A stretch of DNA of 21,975 bases from positions 1-21,975 of the forward strand of contig JBGAWE010000063.1 in the NCBI GenBank assembly GCA_044227705.1, given 5' to 3'. Each line of letters starts with the position of its first letter. The first letter of the stretch is position 1. Below are positions 9,876-18,110 of the stretch, piece after piece. The DNA is from JANOQP01 sp044227705. Lineage in GTDB: Bacteria; Bacteroidota; Bacteroidia; Chitinophagales; Saprospiraceae. A model generated the notes under the pieces. It saw only the letters and a list, made by a program, of their open reading frames with translations, had not been told where the DNA came from and ran no database searches. Both the position numbers and the translations under genes were made by a program.

Positions 9876-9910
9876 AGAAGCCAGTCCGGGTCGCCGGGCT
9901 GGCTTCTTTC
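9876..9910 (+). terminator. Hairpin terminator after the small secreted protein gene
   Basis: Nine-base arms AGAAGCCAG (9876-9884) and CTGGCTTCT (9899-9907) are perfectly complementary, and inner CCGG pairs can extend the stem. The T tract that follows is short and interrupted, so it is somewhat weak. Confidence 0.65.
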
Positions 9911-9984
9911 ATTTTCTACCAATTGCTCAATAGGGAACGGATTTTGTCCCAGTGGCGCGAACAGCTCATTTTCAATCCCGTCGC

Positions 9985-11127
9985 ATGGACAAAAATAACC
10001 GCACCATCTACGGCCTCGCCGCCGCCTCGGCCGTCATGGTTGCCCTGCTCTACTGGCAGGACTCCATCATCAACAGCCAGCAGGACACCATCTCCCTGCA
10101 CGAAAAGAACATCTCCACCCTGCAGACCCAGATCCAGCAGGATGCCGTGACCGAGGCCGAGCTGCGCCGCGAGAACGAGTTGCTGCGCGGCGAGAACCAC
10201 TCGCTGCGCGACTCCATCTTCTGGCTGCAAAACCGGGTAAAACAGCTCGAAGACCGGCTCCAGTTCGAGGAAAAACAGCTCGCCGACCTGCGCCGCCAGA
10301 TTGCGAAGAAGGACAAGTTCATCGCCTTTTTGAATGAAAAACTGGCAAAGCTGGAGGCCGAACCGGCCGTCGCAGAGGCCTCCGTCCCGCAAGCCGCGCC
10401 GCCGCCCTCTCCGGCCCGGCCGGCCATCGCACAGCGCGAGTTTGGGAAAAAACCCGCTCCGCAGCCCCCAACCCCTGCCCCACTGACCGGCATCGGGAAA
10501 ATCCTCATGGCCCCGAAGGTGCAGCCCGAAAACGCGCTCGTCCCGAAGCCGAAAATCGAGGCCGCTCTCGCCCAAACCGAAAAGGAAAAGGCTGAGCTCG
10601 AAAAGTCCGCCACAAAGCTCGAAACCGACCACTCGACGACCGCCGCCTCGCTCGACGCGGCCAAGATGATGGAACGCCTCCGCGCCGACGCCGCCGACCT
10701 CGCTCGCTCGACCAATGTCAAGTTCTCCAACCTCGCCCTGAAAGCGGAAAAGGCCGGCCGCCCCATCGACAAGCTCGACAAGGATGGGAAGAACTGGCTC
10801 ATCACCGAGATGCGCATCGAACTTTCCAACTCGAACCCGGCCGCCGATTTGTCCGACAAGAAATTTGCCGTCGAAATCGTCGACGCCGACTCGGGGCAGC
10901 CGGTGCCGAACATCGAGTCGAACCCCGCCTTCCCCAACAGCCCCGCGAACTCGGCGGGTTTCACCTTCCGCTGGAAGGGCGCGGCGCTCGAGGCGACCTA
11001 TTTCAGCCGCGACCCAAAGGCCGGGCGCAACTACGACCTGCGCGTCTTCCATCTTTTTGACAGCCAGAAAATCGAGATGCCGCAGGCAACTCGAGCCTTG
11101 ATCCGAGACGGGAAAATCGTGGGTTGA
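9985..11127 (+). CDS. Membrane-anchored coiled-coil protein, unknown function
   Basis: This is a 380-residue protein. ATG 9985 precedes one N-terminal membrane helix (IYGLAAASAVMVALLYW, residues about 8-24); a GTG at 9952 is the alternative but adds a non-membrane leader. Residues about 30-130 are a long heptad-like coiled coil rich in Glu, Leu and Arg. A Pro/Ala-rich linker follows (about 135-175), then a second charged helical stretch. The C-terminal 110 or so residues form a globular domain with beta character (NWLITEMRIELSNSN, KKFAVEIVDADSG, AGFTFRWKGAALEATYF). The layout suggests a periplasmic spacer or scaffold tethered to the inner membrane; this is inference. It ends at a strong terminator and so is probably separate from proC. 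Confidence 0.75.
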   Translation: MDKNNRTIYGLAAASAVMVALLYWQDSIINSQQDTISLHEKNISTLQTQIQQDAVTEAELRRENELLRGENHSLRDSIFWLQNRVKQLEDRLQFEEKQLADLRRQIAKKDKFIAFLNEKLAKLEAEPAVAEASVPQAAPPPSPARPAIAQREFGKKPAPQPPTPAPLTGIGKILMAPKVQPENALVPKPKIEAALAQTEKEKAELEKSATKLETDHSTTAASLDAAKMMERLRADAADLARSTNVKFSNLALKAEKAGRPIDKLDKDGKNWLITEMRIELSNSNPAADLSDKKFAVEIVDADSGQPVPNIESNPAFPNSPANSAGFTFRWKGAALEATYFSRDPKAGRNYDLRVFHLFDSQKIEMPQATRALIRDGKIVG

Positions 11128-11147
11128 GCCGACGGTTTCGCGCAATC

Positions 11148-11183
11148 AAAAAGGCAGGACGGGTTGACCGTTCTGCCTTTTTT
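11148..11183 (+). terminator. Strong intrinsic terminator after the coiled-coil gene
   Basis: AAAAAGGCAGGACGG is followed by a GTTGA loop and CCGTTCTGCCTTTTTT. The stem is about 14 bp with a single G-T pair and ends in six T. This is the clearest terminator in the window. Confidence 0.85.
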
Positions 11184-11250
11184 GTGCCCCATATCCTCGT
11201 TCGGCAGGTCAGCTCGAAGCCTGTCCGTCTATTTTCGCCAAAAAAATTCA

Positions 11251-12051
11251 ATGAAAATCCTCCTCGTCGGTGCGGGCAACATGGGCCAGACCTTCGCCCA
11301 AAGCTTCCTCCGCTCGCACATCGCCAGCCGCGACAACCTCCTGATTTTGGCGAAGAACGAGGCACAGGCCGCCGCCCTTTCAGAGAAGAACCTCGGCCGC
11401 GTCTTCACCGACCCTGCCGAGTGCCTGCCGCTGGCCGACCTCATTATCATCGCCGTGAAACCGCAGGACTCAGCCCTCCTTTTTGAAAAGATCCGGCCTT
11501 TCACCGACCCGCAGCAGCTTGTCCTGTCCATCATGGCCGGTGTGAAAATCGAAAAGATTGCGGCCGCGACGGGCGCGGCCAAGATCGTCCGCGCCATGCC
11601 CAACCTGCCCGCCCAAATCGGCCTCGGCATGACAGCTTTGACCAGTTCGGAGGCCGTCACCCGCATCGAGCTGGCTATGGTGCAGAACCTCCTGTCGACC
11701 ACCGGCAAGACCCTTTATGTGGAAAACGAGTCGAGCATCGACGCGGCGACGGCGGTCTCGGGCAGCGGCCCGGCCTACGTCTTCTTCTTCATGGACGCGC
11801 TCATGCAGGCCGCCCGCGAGATGGGCTTTTCGACCTCGGAGGCCGAGCTTTTGGTCGCGCAGACCTTCACCGGCGCGGTCGATTTGTTCAACAACAGCAA
11901 CCTATCCTGCACCGAGTGGATAGCCAAGGTGGCCTCGAAGGGCGGCACGACGGAGGCCGCGCTGTCGAGCTTCCACAAGGCCGGGGTCTTTGCCGAACTT
12001 GTTACCGGCGCAAAGGCCGCGCAGCGGCGTGCGGCCGAGCTGGGCAACTAA
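11251..12051 (+). CDS. proC: Pyrroline-5-carboxylate reductase
   Basis: This enzyme reduces 1-pyrroline-5-carboxylate to L-proline with NAD(P)H in the cytoplasm, the last step of proline synthesis. The 266-residue length is normal. The N-terminal Rossmann fold has VGAGNMGQTF (6-15) and IIIAVKPQD (65-73). VRAMPNLPAQIGLG (113-126), SGSGPAYVFFFMDAL (170-184) and ASKGGTTEAAL (228-238) are the family signatures of the dimerisation and substrate domain. The start ATG 11251 follows an A-rich stretch and gives the canonical MKILLVGAGNMG beginning. A weak -7-like sequence, TATTTTCG, lies at 11230-11237. The gene sits between a strong terminator and the nuo operon, 101 bp before nuoA. Confidence 0.96.
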   Translation: MKILLVGAGNMGQTFAQSFLRSHIASRDNLLILAKNEAQAAALSEKNLGRVFTDPAECLPLADLIIIAVKPQDSALLFEKIRPFTDPQQLVLSIMAGVKIEKIAAATGAAKIVRAMPNLPAQIGLGMTALTSSEAVTRIELAMVQNLLSTTGKTLYVENESSIDAATAVSGSGPAYVFFFMDALMQAAREMGFSTSEAELLVAQTFTGAVDLFNNSNLSCTEWIAKVASKGGTTEAALSSFHKAGVFAELVTGAKAAQRRAAELGN

Positions 12052-12099
12052 TTTTCTCAACAAACAGGCGAACCCTTCCTCGTTTGCGGCCGGGCTTGC

Positions 12100-12107
12100 C
12101 ACTTTTG
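12100..12107 (+). promoter_or_regulatory. Possible promoter box of the nuo operon (CACTTTTG)
   Basis: This is a TAnnTTTG-like sequence with one mismatch, 46 bases before nuoA, and the best candidate in the 101-bp proC-nuoA gap. A TTTG occurs at 12083-12086. The support is modest, and the operon could also be read through from proC. Confidence 0.25.
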
Positions 12108-12152
12108 CGCCGGGTTGAAGCCCAGATTTCTGAACAGCAAAATCTCCTGAAA

Positions 12153-12515
12153 ATGCACCCTTCGGACTACCTGCCCATCGTCTTGCAAAGCCTCGTGGCC
12201 ATCGGTTTCGTGGCGACCGTTCTGGTAGTGGTGCCGATGCTCGGGCCAAGCCGAAGCTCCGCCAAGAAGGACGACAACTTCGAGTGCGGTATCCCATCGC
12301 AGGGCAATGCGCGGCTGCCGGTCTCCATCAAGTATTTCATGACGGCCATTCTCTTTGTGCTGTTTGATGTGGAGGTGATTTTCTTCTACCCCTATGCGGT
12401 CAATTTCAAAGAGATGGGCGTGGAGGGCTTTTTGGCCGTCGTTCTGTTTGTCGCTGTGTTCCTGTTCGGCTTTTTCTATGTGCTCAAAAAAGGCGCATTG
12501 GAATGGGACAAGTAA
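12153..12515 (+). CDS. nuoA: NADH-quinone oxidoreductase subunit A
   Basis: This is a small membrane subunit of respiratory complex I, at the junction between the membrane arm and the quinone module. It has 120 residues with three membrane helices (about 8-28, 60-82 and 88-112). The family signature is NFECGIPSQGNARLPVSIKYF, with the loop Cys in FECG, followed by AILFVLFDVEVIFFYPYA. ATG 12153 is the only sensible start. It is the first gene of the operon; nuoB follows after 39 bp. Confidence 0.97.
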   Translation: MHPSDYLPIVLQSLVAIGFVATVLVVVPMLGPSRSSAKKDDNFECGIPSQGNARLPVSIKYFMTAILFVLFDVEVIFFYPYAVNFKEMGVEGFLAVVLFVAVFLFGFFYVLKKGALEWDK

Positions 12516-12554
12516 TTTTGAAGCACAGACCGAACACCAATTCAATCAACAACC

Positions 12555-13091
12555 ATGGTTAAGATTGATGCCGCTCCCGCCGGATTCGAGGGACAAGGCT
12601 TTTTCGCAACGAAAATCTCCGCCGCCGTCGGCCTCGCCCGCGCCAACTCGATTTGGCCGCTGCCGTTCGCCACGTCGTGCTGCGGCATCGAGTTCATGGC
12701 CACGATGGGCACGAACTACGACCTCGCCCGCTTCGGCATGGAGCGGCTCTCGTTCTCGCCCCGGCAGGCCGACCTGCTGATGGTCATGGGCACGATCTCC
12801 AAAAAGATGGGGCCGATACTCAAACAGGTCTACATCCAGATGGCCGAGCCAAAATGGGTCATCGCGGTCGGGGCCTGCGCCTCGTCGGGCGGGATTTTCG
12901 ACACCTACTCCGTCTTGCAGGGCATCGACAAGGTCATACCGGTCGACGTCTACGTCCCCGGCTGCCCGCCGAGGCCGGAGCAGATAATCGACGGCGTGAT
13001 GAAGATTCAGGAGCTTGTCCGGGCCGAGCCGACTCGCCGCCGCCACTCGCCCGAATACCAGCATCTTCTCGAAAAATATCAAATCGCCTAA
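12555..13091 (+). CDS. nuoB: NADH-quinone oxidoreductase subunit B
   Basis: This peripheral-arm subunit carries the terminal [4Fe-4S] cluster N2, which passes electrons to quinone. All four cluster ligands are present in 178 residues: C42 and C43 (FATSCCGIEFMAT), C108 (VGACASSGGIFDTYS) and C137 (VPGCPPRPE). The length and the motif ERLSFSPRQADLLMVMGT are typical. It stops only 4 bp before nuoC, so the two are translated from one message. Confidence 0.98.
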   Translation: MVKIDAAPAGFEGQGFFATKISAAVGLARANSIWPLPFATSCCGIEFMATMGTNYDLARFGMERLSFSPRQADLLMVMGTISKKMGPILKQVYIQMAEPKWVIAVGACASSGGIFDTYSVLQGIDKVIPVDVYVPGCPPRPEQIIDGVMKIQELVRAEPTRRRHSPEYQHLLEKYQIA

Positions 13092-13095
13092 AAAA

Positions 13096-13647
13096 ATGGC
13101 CAATCAGGAGCAAATCGAGCGGCTTTTGGCCCGATTCCCCGGCGCGTCGCTGCTGCACGAGCAGTTTGCCATGCCGACCGTCGAGGCGACGGCGGCGAGC
13201 GTCCACGACCTTCTTTCCTTTTTGAAAAACGAGGAGGGCTACGGCTTCCTGACGACGCTCTGCGGGCTGCACTTCCCGCACCAGCCGGGGCGCGAGCTGG
13301 CCGTGATGTACCAGCTTCACGACCTGCCGAACAACCGGCGGATTCGGGTGAAGACCTTCTTTCCATCCAAAAACCCGGAAATACCGACTGTCACCGACCT
13401 GTGGGCTGCGGCCGGCTGGATGGAGAGGCAGGAGTTCGACTTCTTCGGAATCCAGTTCGTCGGCCACCCCGATTTGCGGCGCATCCTCAACGTCGACGAC
13501 CTCGACGTCTTCCCGATGAGAAAGGAATACCGCCTTGAGGACGGGACGCGGACGGACAAGGACGACCGCTTCTTCGGCCGCGACCAGCACGAGGGGAGGT
13601 ATTTCGAGCACCGGCCGGACAGGGTCTATCTGGCCGAGAAAAACTGA
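13096..13647 (+). CDS. nuoC: NADH-quinone oxidoreductase subunit C
   Basis: This 30-kDa-type subunit of the hydrophilic arm packs against NuoD. It has 183 residues with the signature DLWAAAGWMERQEFDFFGI, followed by FVGHPDLRRIL and a C-terminal segment ending FEHRPDRVYL. It is a separate gene and not the NuoCD fusion of enterobacteria. ATG 13096 follows an A-run directly after the nuoB stop; nuoD begins 7 bp after its stop. Confidence 0.96.
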   Translation: MANQEQIERLLARFPGASLLHEQFAMPTVEATAASVHDLLSFLKNEEGYGFLTTLCGLHFPHQPGRELAVMYQLHDLPNNRRIRVKTFFPSKNPEIPTVTDLWAAAGWMERQEFDFFGIQFVGHPDLRRILNVDDLDVFPMRKEYRLEDGTRTDKDDRFFGRDQHEGRYFEHRPDRVYLAEKN

Positions 13648-13654
13648 AACAGCC

Positions 13655-14860
13655 ATGCAAGTCCAAAGCTTTTTCTCACAGGCCGACTCCATCGACGGAG
13701 AACTGGCCACACTCAACCTCGGCCCGACGCACCCGGCGACGCACGGCATCTTCCAGAACGTCCTGAAGATGGACGGCGAGCGCATCGTCTCCGGCGAGCC
13801 GACCATCGGCTACATCCACCGGGCGTTTGAAAAGATTGCCGAGCGGCGGCCCTACTACCAGATCACGCCGCTGACCGACCGCCTCAACTACTGCTCGTCG
13901 CCCATCAACAACATCGGCTGGCACATGGCCGTCGAGAAGCTCATCAGCGTCGAGGTGCCGAAGCGGGCGCAGTACATGCGCGTCGTCATCATGGAACTGG
14001 CGCGCATTGCCGACCACCTCGTCTGCAACTCCGTCATCGGGGTGGACACGGGCGCGCTGACCGGTTTCACCTACATGTTCCAGGAAAGGGAGCGCATCTA
14101 CGAGATGTTCGAGGAGGTCTGCGGCTCGCGCCTGACGACCAACATCGGGCGCATCGGCGGCATGGAAAGGGACTTCTCGCCCGCCTTCCACCAAAAGCTG
14201 GCGGACTTCCTGAAGACCTTCCCGCCGAGGTTCGAGGAGTTCAACAACCTGCTCGAGCGAAACCGGATTTTCATGGACCGATGCATCGGCGCAGGGCCGA
14301 TTTCGGGCGAAAGGGCGCTCGAATACGGCTTCACAGGCCCCAACCTTCGGGCTGCGGGCGTCGACTACGACGTTCGAGTGATGGAGCCGTATTCGAGCTA
14401 CGAGGACTTTCAATTCGATATCCCCGTTGGTAAAAACGGGGACACCTACGACCGCTTCATGGTCAGGCAGCACGAAATCCGGCAGAGCCTCGGCATCATC
14501 CGGCAGGCCCTCGACCGGATGCCCGACGGCAAGTACTACACCGACAACCCGTGGTGGTACCTGCCAGCGAAGGACGACGTGTACACCTCGATGGAGTCGC
14601 TCATCTACCACTTCAAAATCGTGATGGGCGAGGTGCCGGTGCCGAAGGGCGAGGTCTACCACGCCGTCGAGGCGGGCAACGGGGAGCTTGGGTTCTACAT
14701 CGTCTCGGACGGCGGGCGGGAGCCATATCGGGTGCACTTTCGGCGGCCGTGCTTCATCTACTATCAGGCATATCCCGAGATGATTAAGGGGTCGCTGCTG
14801 TCAGACGCCATATTGACAATGAGTTCGATGAATGTGATAGCGGGAGAGTTGGACGCATAA
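13655..14860 (+). CDS. nuoD: NADH-quinone oxidoreductase subunit D
   Basis: This 49-kDa-type subunit forms the quinone cavity together with NuoB. It has 401 residues. LNLGPTHPATHG (about 21-32) contains the quinone-site His; GYIHRAFEKIAERRPYY and ITPLTDRLNYCSS follow. HRAFEK has Ala where many proteobacterial proteins have Gly. The C-terminal part (GEVYHAVEAGNGELGFYI, PEMIKGSLLSDAILT) is complete. The start ATG 13655 gives MQVQSFF and is placed 7 bp after nuoC; the open frame runs further upstream but overlaps nuoC. The next gene, encoding a TonB-C protein, lies 68 bp downstream. Confidence 0.97.
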   Translation: MQVQSFFSQADSIDGELATLNLGPTHPATHGIFQNVLKMDGERIVSGEPTIGYIHRAFEKIAERRPYYQITPLTDRLNYCSSPINNIGWHMAVEKLISVEVPKRAQYMRVVIMELARIADHLVCNSVIGVDTGALTGFTYMFQERERIYEMFEEVCGSRLTTNIGRIGGMERDFSPAFHQKLADFLKTFPPRFEEFNNLLERNRIFMDRCIGAGPISGERALEYGFTGPNLRAAGVDYDVRVMEPYSSYEDFQFDIPVGKNGDTYDRFMVRQHEIRQSLGIIRQALDRMPDGKYYTDNPWWYLPAKDDVYTSMESLIYHFKIVMGEVPVPKGEVYHAVEAGNGELGFYIVSDGGREPYRVHFRRPCFIYYQAYPEMIKGSLLSDAILTMSSMNVIAGELDA

Positions 14861-14928
14861 GCTGTTGGTTTCCAGCCGATTATCGGTTCTGCCGAGCTTA
14901 TTTCAATCCAGCAAAAAAATCCTTTGAC

Positions 14929-15447
14929 ATGAGAAAGTTGCTTTTCATCACCATCCTCGCCGTCGCCTCGGCGACCGTCTGCCGCGCCCAGCTCCTTTTG
15001 GAAGAAAGGGAGAACGACGAGGCGAACATCATCTTCGACTTCGGCGGGCCGAACGACCGTGTCTCGCGCTCGCCGGGCTTCATCGGCGGACAGGCGGGCC
15101 TCGCCGAGTTCCTCGGGAAGTACATCCACTACCCGGAGGCGGCGGCTCGGAAACAAATCGGCGGACAGGTCGTCGCCGAGTTCGTGGTCGAAAAGGACGG
15201 CCATGTTTCGCACATCGAAATCACGAAGAAAATCGGGCACGGGCTGGACGAGGAGGTTGAGCGCGTCCTCAAGTCCACACCAACTTTCAAGCCCGCGCTT
15301 GATAAAAAAGGACAGCCGATCGCGGTCTTCCTCGAAATCCCGATCACGCTGAAACCGCCGCCAGCAGCCGCTTCTTCCACAAAACCTGCGGCCAAGAAAC
15401 CGGCCTCGACCACAAAGACCGCAGCCAAGAAAACCAAAAAGCAATAA
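14929..15447 (+). CDS. Secreted TonB C-terminal-domain protein inside the nuo operon
   Basis: This is a 172-residue protein with a signal peptide (MRKLLFITILAVASATVCRAQ) and a TonB_C-like domain at about 60-142. The domain shows KYIHYPEAAARKQIGGQVVAEFVVEKDGHV, HIEITKKIGHGLDEEVERVLKSTPTFKPA and AVFLEIPITL, the usual beta-alpha-beta pattern. It lacks the N-terminal membrane anchor and Pro-rich linker of a classical TonB, so it is probably periplasmic and not a full energy transducer. The last 30 or so residues are a Lys/Ala/Thr/Pro tail (TKPAAKKPASTTKTAAKKT), which is unusual after a TonB domain. Its stop is 3 bp before the nuoE ATG, so it is co-transcribed with complex I genes. No role in complex I is known to me. 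Confidence 0.88.
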   Translation: MRKLLFITILAVASATVCRAQLLLEERENDEANIIFDFGGPNDRVSRSPGFIGGQAGLAEFLGKYIHYPEAAARKQIGGQVVAEFVVEKDGHVSHIEITKKIGHGLDEEVERVLKSTPTFKPALDKKGQPIAVFLEIPITLKPPPAAASSTKPAAKKPASTTKTAAKKTKKQ

Positions 15448-15450
15448 GCA

Positions 15451-16011
15451 ATGGCCAGCCAACAGCCCACTTTTTACGACTCGAAGCCCTTCGCCTTCAG
15501 CCCCGAATCGGCTGCGGAGGCGAAGCGCGTGATGTCCTTTTTCCCCGCAGGAAAGCAAAAGAGCGCCATCCTCCGCCTCCTCCACCTCGCGCAGGACGAG
15601 TCGGGTGGCTGGCTGCCCGTCGCCGCGATGGACCATGTGGCCGAGGTTTTGGGCGTGAAGCCAATCGAGGTCTACGAGGTGGCGACTTTCTACTCGATGT
15701 TCAACATCCAGCCGGTCGGCAAGTACCTGTTGGAGGTCTGCCAGACCGGGCCGTGCATGGCCGAGGGGAGCGACCAGATCATCGACTACATCTCCAAAAA
15801 ACTGGGCATCGCGGTCGGCGGGACGACGGCGGACGGGATGTTCACCCTCAAAGCCGTCGAGTGCCTCGGGGCCTGCGGCTATGCGCCGATGATGCAGATT
15901 GGCGACCGCTTCCACGAGTTCCTCGACGAGGCGAAAGTGGACAAGTTGCTCGACGACTGCCGGGCGGGCTTGATTCCCAACCAGCGGCTGAAGCTGGCTT
16001 TAAAGCATTGA
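15451..16011 (+). CDS. nuoE: NADH-quinone oxidoreductase subunit E
   Basis: This 24-kDa-type thioredoxin-fold subunit carries the [2Fe-2S] cluster N1a next to NuoF. In its 186 residues the four ligands are C97 and C102 (VCQTGPCMAEG) and C138 and C142 (VECLGACGYAP). VYEVATFYSMF (74-84) is the helical-region signature. The start follows the TonB-C gene by 3 bp. The gap to nuoF is 44 bp. Confidence 0.98.
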   Translation: MASQQPTFYDSKPFAFSPESAAEAKRVMSFFPAGKQKSAILRLLHLAQDESGGWLPVAAMDHVAEVLGVKPIEVYEVATFYSMFNIQPVGKYLLEVCQTGPCMAEGSDQIIDYISKKLGIAVGGTTADGMFTLKAVECLGACGYAPMMQIGDRFHEFLDEAKVDKLLDDCRAGLIPNQRLKLALKH

Positions 16012-16055
16012 TTTTCAACAAACTATCCGGCTTGGATATTTTTCAATAAAGATAG

Positions 16056-17399
16056 ATGGGACGCAAACTCCTCATTGAACACGCCAACGTGCCGGGCATC
16101 GAGACAATCGAGGTCTACCGCAAAATGGGCGGCTACCGCTCGGTCGAGAAGGCCCTGAAAACGATGTCGCCCGAGCAAATCGTGGAGGAGGTGAAGACCT
16201 CCGGGCTGCGCGGCCGGGGTGGCGCGGGCTTCCCGACGGGGATGAAATGGTCGTTCCTCGCCAAGCCCGAGGGCGTGCCGCGCTACCTTGTCTGCAACGC
16301 CGACGAGAGCGAGCCGGGAACGTTCAAAGACCGGTTTTTGATGGAGAAAATCCCGCACCTTCTGGTCGAGGGGATGATTACCTCCTCGTTCGCGCTCGGG
16401 GCGAACACCTCTTATATATACATCCGGGGCGAGTACATGTGGATTGTCCATATCCTCGAGCGTGCCATCGCCGAGGCGCGGGCGGCCGGTTTCATCGGAA
16501 AGAACATCCTCGGCTCGGGCTTTGATTTCGAGCTTTTCGTGGTGCCGGGCGGCGGCGCGTACATCTGCGGCGAGGAGACGGCGCTGCTCGAATCGCTCGA
16601 GGGCAAGCGCGGCAACCCGCGGATCAAGCCGCCCTTTCCGGCGGTCAAGGGGCTTTGGGCCTGCCCGACGGTGGTCAACAACGTCGAGACCATCGCGGCC
16701 GTCGTGCCGATTGTCAACGAGGGCGGCGCGGCCTACGCCAGCATCGGCATCGGCAAGTCGACGGGCACGAAGCTCATCTCGGCGAGCGGCAACATCAACA
16801 GGCCTGGCGTCTACGAAATCGACCTCGGCGTGCCGGTGGAGGAGTTCATCTTTTCGGATGAATACTGCGGCGGCATCAAGCGCGGCAGGCGGTTCAAGGC
16901 CTGCGTGCCGGGCGGCTCGTCGGTGCCGATTCTGCCCGCCCACCTGATGCTCAAAACGGCGGCGGGCGAGCCTCGGCTGATGACCTACGAGAGCCTCGCC
17001 GACGGCGGCTTCGCCACAGGCTCGATGCTCGGCTCGGGCGGGTTCATCGTCTACGACGAGGCGCAGTGCATCGTGCGCAACACGTGGAGCTTCGCCAGAT
17101 TCTACCACCACGAGAGCTGCGGGCAATGCTCGCCCTGCCGCGAGGGGACGGGCTGGATGGAAAAAGTGCTGCACCGCCTCGAAAACGGCCACGGCAAGAT
17201 GAGCGACATCGACCTGCTGGTGGAGGTGGCCAAGAAAATCGAGGGCAACACCATCTGCCCGCTCGGCGACGCGGCGGCCTGGCCGGTGGCGGCAGCCATC
17301 AGGCACTTCCGCGACGAGTTCGAGTGGCATGTCAGGGAGCCGCAGGCTTGTTTGACGAGGAACTTTGGGCTGCACCCGGCGGAGATGGCGGTGGGGTAA
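16056..17399 (+). CDS. nuoF: NADH-quinone oxidoreductase subunit F
   Basis: This subunit binds NADH and FMN and carries [4Fe-4S] cluster N3, the electron entry point of complex I. It has 447 residues. GLRGRGGAGFPTGMKW (50-65) and VCNADESEPGTFKDR (79-93) form the nucleotide and FMN site. GGGAYICGEETALLESLEGK (165-184) and the downstream RGNPRIKPP are further signatures. The cluster ligands are C355, C358 and C361 (ESCGQCSPCREG) and C401 (TICPLGDAAAW). Everything needed for activity is visible. It is followed after 13 bp by an AT-rich gene that is not part of complex I, in place of nuoG. Confidence 0.98.
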   Translation: MGRKLLIEHANVPGIETIEVYRKMGGYRSVEKALKTMSPEQIVEEVKTSGLRGRGGAGFPTGMKWSFLAKPEGVPRYLVCNADESEPGTFKDRFLMEKIPHLLVEGMITSSFALGANTSYIYIRGEYMWIVHILERAIAEARAAGFIGKNILGSGFDFELFVVPGGGAYICGEETALLESLEGKRGNPRIKPPFPAVKGLWACPTVVNNVETIAAVVPIVNEGGAAYASIGIGKSTGTKLISASGNINRPGVYEIDLGVPVEEFIFSDEYCGGIKRGRRFKACVPGGSSVPILPAHLMLKTAAGEPRLMTYESLADGGFATGSMLGSGGFIVYDEAQCIVRNTWSFARFYHHESCGQCSPCREGTGWMEKVLHRLENGHGKMSDIDLLVEVAKKIEGNTICPLGDAAAWPVAAAIRHFRDEFEWHVREPQACLTRNFGLHPAEMAVG

Positions 17400-17412
17400 G
17401 AAACATGATTCG

Positions 17413-18030
17413 ATGATAGACTTTGAGCTTGCTCGAAAATTACTTGCCAACTATATACAACTTCGAGTTGGTACAGAAGAGTTGGTTCTTGAATCGGTTC
17501 AAGGCTCAACAATTCGAGCCTATGAAGAAACTTCTACCCATGAACCGCTTTCTCTTTTTCGAGAATGGAGTTCCGTTTATTTGAAAACAGAATTTGAAGA
17601 TTTCAATTCTTGCAAAGACTATGAAGTTTTTCATCAAAAAATGGTTAGAAGTCTGTCAAGCTTTTGGTTTGAATCGGAACAAATAGCTTTACCTGACTAT
17701 AGAGTATACAAGCTGGTTGACTTGTTAGGTAAAAAACTGCCGCACTGGATTGAGCTTTCAGAAAACCAAAGGTTTTTTTATCTTAACCATGTCCATGTTC
17801 CTGTTGATAAATTCTCGTTGGGTTTTTTGAGACAAAAATCTGTGATATATGAAGATAGGTTAAAGGGAAATGAATCAATGGGGTGGTTAAAGAAAACAGG
17901 AATGGACGAATACCCGGCGATACAAGCCGAAATAAGAAAAATTTGTGGGGAGATGCCACCCATTGTTTTTGACCTTCTTTCTTGGAATTCGAACCGAGAT
18001 TTTAAACGGAAATTGAAAAAGAAAAAATGA
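17413..18030 (+). CDS. AT-rich hypothetical protein within the nuo operon
   Basis: This is a 205-residue protein that I do not recognise. It has no signal peptide or membrane helix. It is rich in aromatic and charged residues (LFREWSSVYLKTEFEDF, SSFWFESEQIALPDYRVYKL) and ends in a basic run, RDFKRKLKKKK. Base composition differs sharply from its neighbours: the three rows covering 17461-17640 hold 28, 23 and 15 G+C per 60 bases, against 40 per 60 in the last part of nuoF (17221-17280). This suggests recent transfer. ATG 17413 is 13 bp after the nuoF stop. Its TGA overlaps the ATG of the following nucleotidyltransferase stub (ATGA), which suggests they arrived as one unit. An accessory or defence role is possible from context, but nothing in the protein proves it. 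Confidence 0.7.
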   Translation: MIDFELARKLLANYIQLRVGTEELVLESVQGSTIRAYEETSTHEPLSLFREWSSVYLKTEFEDFNSCKDYEVFHQKMVRSLSSFWFESEQIALPDYRVYKLVDLLGKKLPHWIELSENQRFFYLNHVHVPVDKFSLGFLRQKSVIYEDRLKGNESMGWLKKTGMDEYPAIQAEIRKICGEMPPIVFDLLSWNSNRDFKRKLKKKK

Positions 18031-18110
18031 CCCTCGCCACCATCAAGCAAAAACTGTCCAACCTCAAACCGGAACTGCACGCCCGCTGGGGCGTGTCGGA
18101 AATCGCTTGA
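18027..18110 (+). pseudogene. Truncated N-terminus of an MNT-type nucleotidyltransferase (antitoxin-like)
   Basis: This is a 27-codon frame, MTLATIKQKLSNLKPELHAR followed by WGVSEIA and TGA. It matches the usual beginning of small MNT-domain nucleotidyltransferases, which would continue into the FGS catalytic loop. It stops exactly before that loop. Its start overlaps the stop of the AT-rich gene, but its composition is GC-rich like the host's. A second nucleotidyltransferase starts 18 bp later. It is too short to act as an enzyme and is best read as a relic; the family assignment rests on this short similarity only. Confidence 0.5.

Noticed and set aside
14764..15915. A 383-codon minus-strand frame across nuoD, the TonB-C gene and nuoE
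   Set aside because: It is antisense to three clear genes and shows no recognisable domain.
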